From NCBI RefSeq assembly GCF_910589235.1, contig NC_060957.1, forward strand, positions 6,533,662-6,597,661: 64,000 nt of DNA, written 5' to 3'. This DNA is from Vespa crabro. Taxonomy: Eukaryota > Arthropoda > Insecta > Hymenoptera > Vespidae. A program made the position numbers and the translations under genes. How positions within the stretch are numbered: the stretch's first letter is position 1; the number at the start of each line of letters is the position of its first letter. The notes below the pieces were generated by a model, which saw only the letters and a list, made by a program, of their open reading frames with translations, did not search any database and was not told where the DNA came from. Shown here one piece after another: positions 23,605-35,740 of the stretch.

Positions 23605-24929
23605 TTTGTGTAATTTTCAATATTTATTGTGTTCTTATAATTAATATTTCATACTTTAAATTTACATATGTACGTATATAATTTTAATAATACATGAACG
23701 TGACCATAATTTCAATTTAAAAATGTAATATGTTTATATATTGTATATATATTCATTTTATGGTATTAATATTATTTTAAAACTCGATACAAAAAATGTT
23801 GTTTATATTCTCAACTGATGAAAATTTTAACCGTTTTTCGGGAATGAGCAATACTATCCGTGATAATTTATGATAATTAAAAATAGCTCAACTACATATT
23901 TTTCATTAACATTTTGATACTACAGACATCTTCTTCTGATTTCTATGATATATATCTTTCTGATAATCTATTCTTATGATTATTATGCAACATGATCTAT
24001 AGCAAGTGTACTTAAATATTAAGTCGTTACCGCATATGCGATACGAGAGAACTAATCATAATACAAAATTGTATCTATGACAGAGTCTTGTGTTCGTTTG
24101 GTTTTCAACTGCAAAATAATTTAATTTTCACGACACGCGTTAACATCTTTATCACCCTTCCTTTCTTTTTTATATTCTTAAAAATGAATAAACATTTGCG
24201 ATATCCTATGATAATCTTTTGAAAGATCCCATTGGCGAAATAAATTAAAAATCACAAAGAAAAAGAAAAGATAAAGTTGAAAAGGTTTGTATCATCGACG
24301 TAGGTAACTTACAGAGTTCTAATTGCAGTCTCATTATCGAAGTCATCGCGGGGAGTCTTGGTGATGCTGAGGAGATGATGTATCTACCCTTCGGAACCAT
24401 TAAGGACGTAAAAGTCGGGGCCTCGTTTATTTCTTTCGAGCGAGAAGCTTCTACACGGAAGCCAATGTGAGTACCAACGTAGTACGTCTTTTCTCGGTGT
24501 CAATGTGTACTAAAGAGAAAAATTAAAAAAGAAAGAAAGAAAAAGAGAGAGCCAAATAGCCTTTTCCAACCTTCAAATCCATCATTTTACAGAGACACGA
24601 GACGCTTTATATAAACCGTTGGCAATATCATCACCGAGCAGCTTTTCTATATGGTACCATGAGACTCATATTCAGGAGGTAGTAGTAGGTGCTGTGCTGT
24701 TAGAGCGATAACCGTGTTCGCCACGCTTTTTAGACTCGCCACGGTCGACGAGGCATAAATACGTAGTACTTGCGCGTCGTCAAGTCTGTTAAAAAGCTCC
24801 TCCTTCTTCTCATCGTTCGTCGATACGGTAGGAGTGTTATGTACGTTTAGTATTATAAGTGTCGCGTCCATCGAAAACTCGAACTTATTTTTCCCGTCTA
24901 CCAACAATAATGACGTTAGCAGTAATTAA
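23605..24929. other. Downstream flank of the HCN-like gene and compositional transition
   Basis: The first ~650 bases are AT-rich and may hold the 3'UTR. From about 24,300 GC rises. A minus-strand open frame of 86 codons (24647-24907) is not low-complexity but matches no family I know, and is not called. Confidence 0.5.
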
Positions 24930-25170
24930 GGAAGAAGAAGAAGTAGAAGAAGAAGTAGAAGAAGAAAAAGAAAAAAAAGAGGAGAGGAGACCTTAGGATT
25001 TGTCCGTTAGACTTGACATTCGCACGTAGAGATCGTAAGTAAGCGATTGGTTGAGAAGGAAATATCAAGCTGGTTGGTCGGTGCGAATGGCGTTGGCGGT
25101 GTGCCGTTGAGAGCCGCCCATTCGACGAAACAATGGTTCGCGCGCATCGACGCATGGGCAGAGAGAATAC

Positions 25171-25210
<40 letters not shown>

Positions 25211-25800
25211 GAGGATGACAATGAAACGGTTAGGAGGGCTGGCCATTGTAATAGGCCGACGCGATGCGCCTGCTTGGTAGCTTCTATCCCTACTCCTATC
25301 CCTCTTTTACCATAAATGCGAAGAGAATAAGAGAGAAGAAAAGAGAGAAAGAGAGAACGTATTGTTATTAAAGAGAAAGCAGCCTGGCAACTCTACTCGT
25401 CGATTTGGTTAAGAGTGAAACAGAGTTATCGTTAAAAATGAAGAAATGAGACGAAGATAGGAAATGTATAGAAAGGGAGAGAGAAAAAGAGAGAGAGAGA
25501 AATAGTATGAGAGGGTAGAACAGAGCACGTTGTGGCTATAGTTATGTGGCCACACCCCGCCGAGTCAGCCAACGGGCTTTCCGTCGAGCAATGGCAAACC
25601 ACCTGACCCCACAATGGGCAGATCCACTTATAAAGTACACGCGCACGATCTATTGTTACACACCATGCGCACTTGAATGCTGTACGGAACACCAAAAGGG
25701 GGTTGGAAGAGCCATGTAAAGGGGATCGTTCATAAACACAAAGAAAAAGAAAGAGAGAGAGAGAGAGTGAGAGAGTGAGAGGGGGAGAGAATATATGTGA
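24930..25800. repeat. GAA and GA microsatellite cluster
   Basis: GAA-rich tract at 24930-24985, GA at about 25166-25207, GA-rich at 25320-25355 and 25464-25500, and GA/GAGT at 25741-25790. Between them the DNA is complex and GC-balanced (for example 25540-25720) with no recognised gene. Confidence 0.85.
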
Positions 25801-26756
25801 GTTTGCGCGCAAGTACGTACCACCGTCAATAGATGTATAACAAATCAACAAGAAGAGAACTTATTCCATGGTCACGCATTCTTCCTGCCTAGATCCGGCT
25901 CGTTAACGCGATTAACGGAGCGTGAGTGATACGCCATCATGATACATCCATCGGAACGCGCATCCTAGAGGGAAAACGTCGTCCTGGTAATTCGACTTTT
26001 ACCTTCCTTTTCAACATCCTTTCTTTGGCGAAAGAACGAATTTTCTTTTTGTCATCAAATACTATATACTATATACGAATATTTTTCATTTAAACTTTTT
26101 CAACTTTTTCACGTTCTCGAAAATATATCGTTCCTATGACATAACTTGTTTCAATGTTCGAATATTCTTTTCTTCTATTTTTTCTTCTCTTTTCTTTTTT
26201 TTTGCTTTTTCTTTTAATATACTTCAGTCATCAACCAACCTTATCTTGGGAAAAGATTCAACTGTTTCTAGACGTATAACGGACGTATAATATGAAAAGC
26301 AAAAAAAAAAAATAAGATCCTAGAGATTTCTCTTTTTCCATATCAATGTCTCCTGAACACGAGAAATCTCGGAGTGCATCTTCGCGTTGCTGTTCTTCCA
26401 ATAGGACGAATACGCGGCACACCTATAGCGACACAAAACCCAGCGACGGCGACCCTAGGCTCTGCTGCCTTCTCCTCGGCAAGAACGGGTCGATACTCAG
26501 CAGGCCAGCACCCTCCCTCGGAACCACCACTCGCCCCTCATCTTTCTCTTTCTCTCTCTCTGTTCCCGCGCAACCCCTTCCATACCTCCGCCTACATACC
26601 CATCTTCACCCTCCATCGTAGCGTTCTCTCGTTCCTTTTGCCACCTTCCCCCATCTTCGTCCTGTTTCTCCTCCGACAAACCGAGCACATCCACCTTCAC
26701 TCTTACCAACTCTCTCCTCTTCCACCTACGTTTCCACCACCTCTTACTCTCTTCCA
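25801..26756. other. Intergenic DNA, pyrimidine-rich toward the right
   Basis: No gene is recognised. 25860-26340 is mixed AT-rich sequence. 26374-26756 is a C- and T-rich segment whose long open frames on both strands are P/S/L- or R/E-rich compositional artefacts. Confidence 0.5.
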
Positions 26757-26946
26757 TTCTCTTTCTCTTTCTCTTTCTCTCTCTCTATCTCTCTATCTCT
26801 CTATCTCTTTCTCTGTCTCTATCTATCTCTGTCTTTCTCTTACTCTTCTTGATGGCCTCGTCCATAGGTGTATCGGTTGATTGATCGTTTATCGATACGA
26901 GAGACCACCCTGCTGAGTTCTACCTTCTCTTTCTCTCTTCCTTCAA

Positions 26947-26984
<38 letters not shown>

Positions 26985-27190
26985 TCCTTCAACTCTCTCT
27001 CTTTCTCTCTCTCTCTCTCTCTTTCTCATCCTTTCCAGTTACCTATCCCATAGTACGCGCATTGCACATTTATAAGGACGCTGAACACAAGTCGTGTGTG
27101 CCATCTTTCTCTTTTACCTATACTCTCTCTCTCTCTCTCTCTTTTTTCTCTCTTTCTCTTTTTTTCTCTCTTTCTCTCTTCTCTTAAACC
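26757..27190. repeat. (CT)n microsatellite cluster
   Basis: CT-rich tracts at about 26757-26845, 26930-27030 and 27123-27182. A 30-odd-base unit (CTTCCTTCAACTCTCTCTCT) occurs twice, near 26938 and 26984. Confidence 0.9.
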
Positions 27191-27904
27191 TCCGTCATCC
27201 TAGCCCTTATTCATCCCTCGAAACTCGAACGGCCGCCACCGCCTGGCCAACGGACCCGTCTGGATTGGTTTTGTGTTGGAAGGACCATGCTCGATTGATG
27301 TCGGTGTGTTTGTAAGCGCACCGGGCAACATCAATGTTTCGACTCCGCCGCCGTCCGCCCCCATTATTTCATCCCCGTCGACCTCTACCCTCTCTCCGTT
27401 ACCTTTTCTCCCTCACCTCTACTACCTCCTCCCACTCTTCTCCCTTATAGAGAGTTTATATACGTATATAAATGTAGAAGGTATATGTATTACTCTCTTT
27501 CTCTCTTTCTCTTCAATCACCAGCGCGCACACACACACACACACGTTGTCGATCCCAATGCAGAACCGATACTTATTTATACGGGCTTCCGTTTACCATT
27601 CACTACATACGTAATTTAACCGGCGACCCTGTGCACTTCTGAAAACGCTCTATCAATTTTTAACGGCAATACGGATTTATCAACGCTTGTAGTCTTTTCT
27701 GTATGTTTACGTGTAAATATGCATCTAGATTATATAATATCTTATTCATCTGGCATACTCTTTGTATATAAATGATTAAATTCAAAGTTTATTTTTTATT
27801 TCGATCTTTATAACCAAAAGATTATTAAATAATTTCTATCATTCATTACATTTATTCGATGATATTTTTCAAACGCTTATAAACAAGCAGAAATGTCATA
27901 GAGC
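27191..27904. other. Intergenic DNA with a (CA)n tract
   Basis: No gene is recognised. C-rich at the left, with a (CA)n run at 27527-27544, then AT-rich. Confidence 0.5.
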
Positions 27905-28270
27905 ATCAATATTAACGAGCTCGAAATTCTTTGATCAGTTGTACCGGTTCCAAAAGGATGTCGCTAGCACCCGAATGCTGTACTACCCTAATCGAGTGGC
28001 TTCCAACCGTGACGTTGCATTACGGTGTTGACTGTCCGTCACACATCCCCGAGCTCGAATGACGACGTTTATAAGGTAGTGTCAACAACGGTGGGTAATG
28101 ATGTGCGGTCCCTATACTCGCCCACCAGAGGAGTTTAGCAGCGGGTGGTCGGGCACCCGCAACGTATCATCCCGTCACGCTAGATTGAACGTCATTGTCC
28201 GAACTAAAGTCGCCGTTTATCGCTCAACGGCCAATGGCATGCGGATGTGGCTATGCATGTAACTGAACGA
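27905..28270. other. Complex GC-balanced island, possible conserved non-coding element
   Basis: About 365 bases with no microsatellites and no useful open frame, flanked by AT-rich DNA. It contains a perfect 7-bp hairpin GCGGGTG-GTCGGG-CACCCGC at 28141-28160. Lack of repeats in such a repeat-dense region suggests constraint, but this is inference. Confidence 0.35.
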
Positions 28271-29623
28271 CCTCTTATATTCTTCCTTGTTCTTGCAAAA
28301 AGTTGATATTCCTTTCAAAAGTGTTGAATATTTATGTAAATTTTAATCAATCGGTATAGTTGATGGATTGAAACAGTTTCATATTAATTATTTTATGTGA
28401 GTATATATTACCATTCTTTATTTTTTTTTTTTTTTTTTTTAATTTAAAAGAGTTTAATTAGACCAATTGATTATTTTCATAATTTTATAATCAAATGTAC
28501 AATAATTATTTATCACAATATTCTTTTTTTTAACTTTTAAAAATATGTATAACCATTTCGAGAAAGTAAATTTTTAGCGTACGATACATTAAAACAATTC
28601 TTACGATTTTCATAAAGAACAATATCGTTAGTCTTTACGCACGCGTTACAAAGAGAGTAGATATATAGAAGAGGAGAAGGTTAGTAAAAGCTGACAAGGG
28701 TCGCGTGACGCTTGATCTGCATAATTCGAAGTCGCTTCGTCTCTGTAGTCACCCTCGTGATTTAACGAGATTAACAATGAACGGAGGGACGTTTCTGCAA
28801 TTCACCTTGGTGTTACACGACCAACGCTCGATCATCTCCGTATCATCGAGGTATTTGTTGCAACGAATCGTGTTAAGGAGGGATATGACTGCCGAGTGAT
28901 TTGCAAAATCGACCAACGTAGACTTCGAGTCTTTAGATATCTTCTCGTAGATGTTCCGAATATTAATCATCGTAGTGTTACCAATTATACCGTTAAACGA
29001 ATACATTGGATTAGTTAGCGAATATATTAAAAATATAATAATAATAGAATTTAATCGTTTAAAAATAACAAATAAAATCTCTAAAAGAAAAATTTTCTAA
29101 AGCAAAAGAAAAAACACGTGTGTTATCCCTAATTTTTTTATTTCTTTCTCTCTCTCGATTCGGATTACTTTTATTTCACGTAGACCATTTCATCGCAAAC
29201 TCGAAATTGATCTGAAATTACTCGTGACGTTATACATATCTCGGTACATTCTCAATGGACATTTCTCGTCGTTGGCAATACGAACGAACGCATCAGAAAG
29301 GAGTTACCTATCCAGAAAATTTATAAACTTCAAAAGGTTTCTCTCTGTCCTTTCCACCTCCATCCATTTCTCTCTTTAGTTCTTTCTTCGAGAAGTCGGC
29401 GTATCGACGTAAATAATGAAAGCGGACAAATATACGCGCTACTCTTTAGAAACTATGACTTGCAGTACTAAAGGCCGCGCTCGAAACGCGCGATTCGCTG
29501 CGTTACAAATGAGCAAAGTTTCTAGACGGACTCGTTTAGCTCGTTATCTGGCTCTTCTAAATGACTTTCCCTTCGTAAAACGAGTTCCTCGTTGTATTTA
29601 AAGAGAATTTCGTTGTGCAGAAG

Positions 29624-29624
<1 letters not shown>
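28271..29624. other. Intergenic DNA
   Basis: A poly-T run lies at about 28419-28440. Short frames at 28705-28899 and 29416-29601 are not low-complexity but are unassignable; no splice structure is evident. Confidence 0.5.
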
Positions 29625-29625
<1 letters not shown>

Positions 29626-29680
<55 letters not shown>

Positions 29681-29690
29681 CTGTCTCTCT
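29626..29690. repeat. (CT)n microsatellite
   Basis: About 65 bases, nearly pure CT. Confidence 0.95.
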
Positions 29691-31081
29691 GCGAGAGGTT
29701 ACTATATCGATTAGCTAGATAATTAAAATAATGCATCAAATTCGATTACGCTATGGATATATTCAATGGATGCCAATGAATATTTACAAAATTAACGTAC
29801 TTTCCATTCTCGATGTATTTATCGTTTAATTACGTAATATTTAATATGAGTATTGCTTATTAATTAGCTAAAGCACACATTTGGAAAGTTATGTGAATTT
29901 AATTCAGTGTCAGTGAATTCAAAGAGTCAAATCGATGATCATTCTATAGATTATGGAATACTAATTAATGTCCTTGTAATTGGATGATCTTTGTATTCGT
30001 TAACATAAATTTACAAATGATTCTTGAAGATCAGAACGATGAATTCAACGAAACTTTTGATTTTTTCATTTAATTTTATTTGCCTTTTCTGTTTTTTTTT
30101 CTCTTTCTTTAATTTTTATTATTCTTTGTATATGCGTGAGTCTTTTCGATACCGCCATACGACGTCGTCCGTGTTACCATAATTCCTCTTGGTGCTTGCC
30201 CTCTTATATCATGTAAGTATATTCGGCGAGCATGCCCTGGCACAGTTTATCATTTCTTCTGAACGTGCTACGTACCGACGACCGTGTCGATAACGATCCC
30301 TAAAGTGAAGAGAGAGAGAGAGAGAGAGAGAAAAAGAGAAAGAAAAAGAGAAACGGTAAATTTTTTACTGACATTGTCGTTGCATTCGATATTTATTTAG
30401 AAATAACAAAAAATAAACAGTATCTATAATTTTAATTAAAAAAAAAATTGTTTATCTATTTAGTTAATCATTTCATTATTTTTTAAAATTTATTGTAGCT
30501 TTTCTTTCATTTGTTTATTTAACTTACAAATGCGGGCACTTACTATAAGAGAAAGGACATAGTGGCACCTGAGCAAGCTTAAAAAAATGTGTATTCTATA
30601 GGCAATTATTAAAATTGCGATACGCTTGTTTGGTCAAGTGCATTCGCCAACGTGCTTGGAGGTACTCAACGAGTACGTGGAATTGAGTATAAAGTAGGTA
30701 GGGAAATCGGATGGCGGAAGCGTTCGTGGGATCTCAAGAGGTATTTTAGAACGTTTGATTTTACTTGTCACAACAGTCTACTGTTGGTTAAAGTAATACC
30801 GTAGGCTTTATAGCAGCAACTTCTAATCCTCTTTCAAGCAAACCCGTTAGCAAGAAGTTTCTACGAATTAGTTATCACTGGATTGTTTAGCCATACCAAG
30901 ATATGATGATTTATTATTTTCTGCGATAACAAATTTGAATTATTGTTGATAATACTGATTCAAATATAGATATGTCGATTGTAAAATGATAAATATTATA
31001 TAAATAATATATAGAGTATTCTGACAAATAATAGCATTGTTAACGAATGTTCAATTTACATATATACATATTTTTTATTTA

Positions 31082-31132
<51 letters not shown>

Positions 31133-32404
31133 TTTTATATATGTACATTAATTTAGACTGTTCTCTTTAATAATCTATAAATGATGAGGTCGAACGTATT
31201 CATAGTAAGTTGAAGATAAATGATTACAAAGTAGAGTGTTTGTAATCGACGTTTATCGAACATGCTCGACTAGTACAATGCATATATAGCTTTCTAATAT
31301 TAAAAGATACAAGAGCAGTATATTCAAGTTGGCATAACCCCTGCTGACTAGAATAGTGTTAAAACGTTAGCACGGTTCAACGCTCCCTTTCTTTCTCTTT
31401 TATTCGATGCAGTGTACCTTGGTTCCTTCACGATATACTTACCTGTTCTCCTTCTCCTTCTCCTGTTCCTTCTTCTCTTCCTTTTCGTCGCACGAAACAA
31501 AAGTGTCCTGCGATTTGCCAATGCACCTTCGTGGCTCGGACAGAGCCAAGGGACCACCCGATGCGACGGGCATCCGAATTAATTATTTGTTTTAATATAA
31601 AATCCGCAGGATGTGATTTAGTCCGCCGGCACGAGGGCAAGTAGTCGAGGCGAGCATATAAACAAGCCAGCCGAGATCCCCGTTCGCCGGTGCTCGTTTA
31701 CTTTTTCCTCCCTCTGCTTCGAACGAACCAAACGATCGGCTTAACGATTGTTGTCGAGATCAAGTTTTTGAGAATGAAGACAAAGTGGATAATATCACAT
31801 GGTATAATCTTTTTTTTTATGGTTTTACAATATATTCGAATTTATCGATTATATTATATTACATCCACAATGTAATCGATGATGTGTTTCGAGATTCGAT
31901 CGGTGCTTTTGACTCAAGCTAAATAAAATACGATGTATCGATACTTCGACGGGTTAATAACTTTCTTACTTTACAAAAGTCTAACACGATTCTCACATGT
32001 AGTTAGTTTGCTAGCTAGCCAGCTAGCTAGGAGTGGCACGTGCCGCAAAAAAAGATTTCAATTTTTCTTATCGTTCAAGACTATAATTATCCCGATGACT
32101 TATTGTACCCGATGCAATATGTCACGTGATAGAAATGCATTCGAGACGTACGTTCACCGTAAGGTCATTAATTGCTTTAATACGTGGAATGCAGCTTTTT
32201 AATTATCCTCTCCGTCGGTTAAATCGGCACGCATAAATAAGAATCTTTTCTACTAATAACGACTCGTTTGTCTCCATGGTGTACATTTAAGATAGCTGGC
32301 TACGAGTTAATTATTTTCAGTGCGGTCGTCGCCTTGCTAGAGCTCACATCTCATACAAGGCAAAAGTTCTCTTGGAGATGGGAATGGAGAAGAGACTTAG
32401 GACG
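29691..32404. other. Intergenic DNA with TA and GA tracts
   Basis: No gene is recognised. GA tract at 30308-30352 and (TA)n at 31086-31140. At 32008-32031 a CTAG-rich tandem (GCTAGCTAGCCAGCTAGCTA) occurs. The 31400-31700 part is GC-balanced with no assignable product. Confidence 0.5.
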
Positions 32405-32445
32405 AGAAGAAGAAGAAGAAGAAGAAGAAGAAGAAGAAGAGGAAA
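32405..32445. repeat. (GAA)n microsatellite
   Basis: About 12 GAA units; a second short GAA run lies at 32550-32572. The poly-E and poly-F/S open frames here are artefacts. Confidence 0.95.
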
Positions 32446-32572
32446 AAGACAAAGAAGGAATAATATTTAAGAGAAGAAAGGAGAGGGCCTAAAATCCGAG
32501 TCGACCTCGGCTTGGGAATCTCGTTAATGGATGGAAGGTCGCGTGTGTAGAAAGAAGAAGAAGAAGAAGAGA

Positions 32573-34497
32573 GTAGCGTTCGAAAGTATTGGTCAGCATT
32601 GGAGGTCGGCAGCCCACTAATCACCTCTAATGTTAATATTATGCAGCGACCACAATGCTCTCTACGTGGAACCTCGATAAACTACGAGAAGATCCAAAGG
32701 AGATGCATGCACCATTCGCATGCGATCCTCTTGCTCCTAAACTATACCTTCTTTCCCGTATTTCTCTTCTATCTCCTCATGTTATTGCAAGCAAAAGCTT
32801 TCTTTTTAGTAGAAATTAAAGGATTCTCTCGTTTCCCTCTATGAGATTTTTCTACTTGTAAGTGTAGTTAAAACTGGTAAATCTTTTAAATACACGAAGT
32901 AGTATGTTCTATGCGGTAGATTTTTTAGTGAATGGTGTGCGTGTGTCGGTGTTTTCAACTGGCAACAAAGAAGTTGAAAATTTTGTATCTTTTCCTTTAA
33001 AGAGAAATTATTTCAAATAATTAATAACAATATTCTCCCTTTATTATGTATATATGTATATATATGTAGGTAGGTTTATAGAAAATACGATTAGGGATCG
33101 TGGCTTGTAAGAGTTCATAGATCATCTTGCGGGTTCTGTAATTCAGGAAACTTAACGTCTCTTACACGTCCTATCCACGAAATCGACAAGATCCATCTTA
33201 AAATGAATACCCCGAAGAAATGAACATTTATTTTCACGTCCACGGTAATCAGCATCGCACGTTAATGGATGGGCACTGACAGTAAATTGAATACACACAT
33301 CGATTGAAAAACCGATAGGTCCGAGCTTGATGCCGTTTCGAGTAGAGACACGGCACTTCATGAAACCACTGACCTATCGACTTCGCCTTCTCGTAAATAC
33401 GAGAAATGACGAAGAAGAACGAGGCGACAGTTCGTCTTAGACTATGCAATTGGAATCTTCTTCTTCTTTTTTATTTTATTTTATTATTTTTTTTTTTCTT
33501 TATTTTCGAGATATCAACCGCGGGTGGGCAAATAGAAATTGCTAATGTTCATCGAACAAGGACGAAGAGAAGTTTACGAGAGAAGATGTTGGTCGATGAG
33601 TTATCGAAGGTAATTGTGAGAGTACCGTATAAAAGGCACGTGTAACCGACCTAATGGCGTACGCTAACGTTAATTACAATGCCAGGCTGATTAATCGGAC
33701 GTCACGTCGTGGTACCGTTCTCCTCAATGGATTTCTCCGTTTTGTCGATGAGAAACGACGTACGCTAAACTGATACTTTTCGCGAGAGAGTCGACCACAA
33801 GAAATGAGTCTCTTAGAGTTAACATTAATACGAGGAAAATTGTATGGGAATTTTTATCCCTTTCTCTTTCTCGTTATTTTTTTGTTTTTTTTTCTTTCTT
33901 CTTTCTTTTTTCTTTCTCAACAATCTTCTTTTTCGTGACTTAATCGTCATAGCTCGGCAATTAAGTCGCGGGTATTACCTGCGAAAACATTGAAAAGAAG
34001 AAATGCTAAAGTTTATAACAGCTTGAACGAGACCGGTCGGAATCTTCGAGAGAGAAAGAGATAGAGGTGGGAAGCATAGTTTGAAAATTGGGCTACCTTA
34101 ATTGGAGATAGCGAACGAAAGTCTTTTTGGAGTTGCTGACGAGAAGAAAGGGAAATGAAAGAAAACAAGAAAAAAAGGAAAGTCGTTAGTCTTTTTGCCG
34201 AAGTGAAAACCTCACTTTTTTCCATATTCACGCGATCGGGGCGTGAATTCCGCGTATTTAAGTGTCCGCCACGGCGTGGCACTTTTCTGACGTGTTACTG
34301 CCACTGTTGCTGCTGCTATTGCTACTTTCCACAGTGGCGGTTGCAACGGGGTAACGATCCCTTTGTGTTCCTCGACGGGAGGCGAGCGCACGACTTTGGC
34401 TGAATGGAAAACGTCCATTCAGCCAACGACAACGATGGTTTGCGCCCTGAATATATTGCACCGATTGCGAGGGGAAGATAAGTGTGTATAGCTAAGA
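32573..34497. other. Intergenic DNA
   Basis: No gene is recognised. T- and A-rich tracts lie at 33463-33505 and 33858-33920. 34240-34440 is GC-balanced and ends in the hairpin at 34398-34424. Confidence 0.5.
34398..34424. other. Perfect 11-bp stem hairpin
   Basis: GGCTGAATGGA (34398-34408) and TCCATTCAGCC (34414-34424) are perfect reverse complements around the 5-base loop AAACG. It may be an inverted repeat for a dimeric DNA-binding protein or an RNA hairpin; no poly-T follows and no terminator role is implied. Confidence 0.7.
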
Positions 34498-34524
34498 AGA
34501 AGAAAAGAAAGAGAGAAAGAAAGA

Positions 34525-34560
<36 letters not shown>

Positions 34561-34883
34561 AAAGAGACCAAGGTCTGCCGTTTCCTCAGTTTCCGAAGTC
34601 GAACGAACGAAGAAGTCTTCTTTTCTTTTCTTCGATAAGAGAAAGAAAGAAGAGAAGAAAAGACGCTTAACACGCTTCACGGACTAAATAGTGAGGCAAT
34701 GGAATTATATATTTGTATGCAAGAAAGAGAGAGAAGAAAAGAGAGAAAGACAGGAAAAGAGTGAGAGAGAGAGAGAGAGAGAGATAGAGAATGTTAAAGT
34801 CTACCCCTCAAACTACCCCTCGTTTTATATATTACTTCATTCAGTGTAGGTAATTCGTAGGCGTAATAAAAGTTGATAAAGAT

Positions 34884-34923
<40 letters not shown>

Positions 34924-34935
34924 CTCTCTCTTTAT
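34498..34935. repeat. GA and CT microsatellite cluster
   Basis: GA/GAAA tract at 34498-34562, GA-rich at 34725-34790, then the complementary CT tract at 34887-34935. Confidence 0.9.
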
Positions 34936-35657
34936 TTCTCTGTCACTCACATTCATCATATTTTACCCTTTTCATTAACTTTTGTTAAGCGCGAGACAAA
35001 CCATGCCCCATATCCGTAAGTATATTAAATATAATATAAAAGGTTAAGACGGTAAAAGCCGCGAAGCATACTTGATTCAATCAAGGAATTATCATTGGGA
35101 TTCTTTGAAACGATTCGTTTGAAATTCAAGACACAACATTCATCGAGCGAATGGAACGACGAGGAACCATTTTATCGTTCGTTGGCTTGCAACTTCTCAT
35201 GATATAACGTCATTCTTCTTCCTCATTCGTTCCTTTTCTCCTTCTTTTCTTTTCTTTTCTTTTCTTTCCTTTTCTTTATTTACGCCATAGCGGAAATTCA
35301 GCTCGATGCATTTACATACATCGAAGCGCAACGGCAACGTTGAGCTCGCCATCGAACAGGCAAACGACCGACCAAACCAGATTCTCATCTTCGAACTTGC
35401 GAAAGCGTTGTCCGACGATCAACCTGATGATACTCGCGATCGGTCTCTCCCAGCTCGAAATCTTTATCGCTTCTTGATTTAATCGAAATAGCCTCTCTTT
35501 TTCTCGTCGTCGCCGTCAACGTCGTTGTCGTCGTTGTTGTCGTCGTCATCGTCGTCACCGCATTTCCGCTTTAATACTTTAATCGCGAAGGATGTATCCC
35601 CAAGAACGACGACGTTAAAGAATTGTCGCCAACTCGCTCCACAAGAATCAAAACGAG
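34936..35657. other. Intergenic DNA
   Basis: No gene is recognised. A TTTTC repeat lies at 35243-35277 and a GTCGTC-rich stretch at 35506-35560. Confidence 0.5.
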
Positions 35658-35740
35658 ACCTCCTCCTCCTCCTCCTCCTCCTCCTCCTCCTCCTCCTCAT
35701 CCTCCTTCTCCTCTTCCTCCTCATCCTCCTTCTCCTTCTC
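35658..35740. repeat. (CCT)n microsatellite
   Basis: A near-pure CCT/TCC run, interrupted after about 13 units by CATCCTTCT. The poly-Pro, poly-Leu and poly-Arg frames across it are artefacts. Confidence 0.95.

Noticed and set aside
24647..24907. Minus-strand 86-codon frame of ordinary composition
   Set aside because: No recognisable domain, no splice or promoter signals, and GC-balanced DNA in this genome often stays open this long by chance.
32008..32031. CTAG-rich tandem that looks palindromic
   Set aside because: A short self-complementary tetranucleotide repeat explains it.
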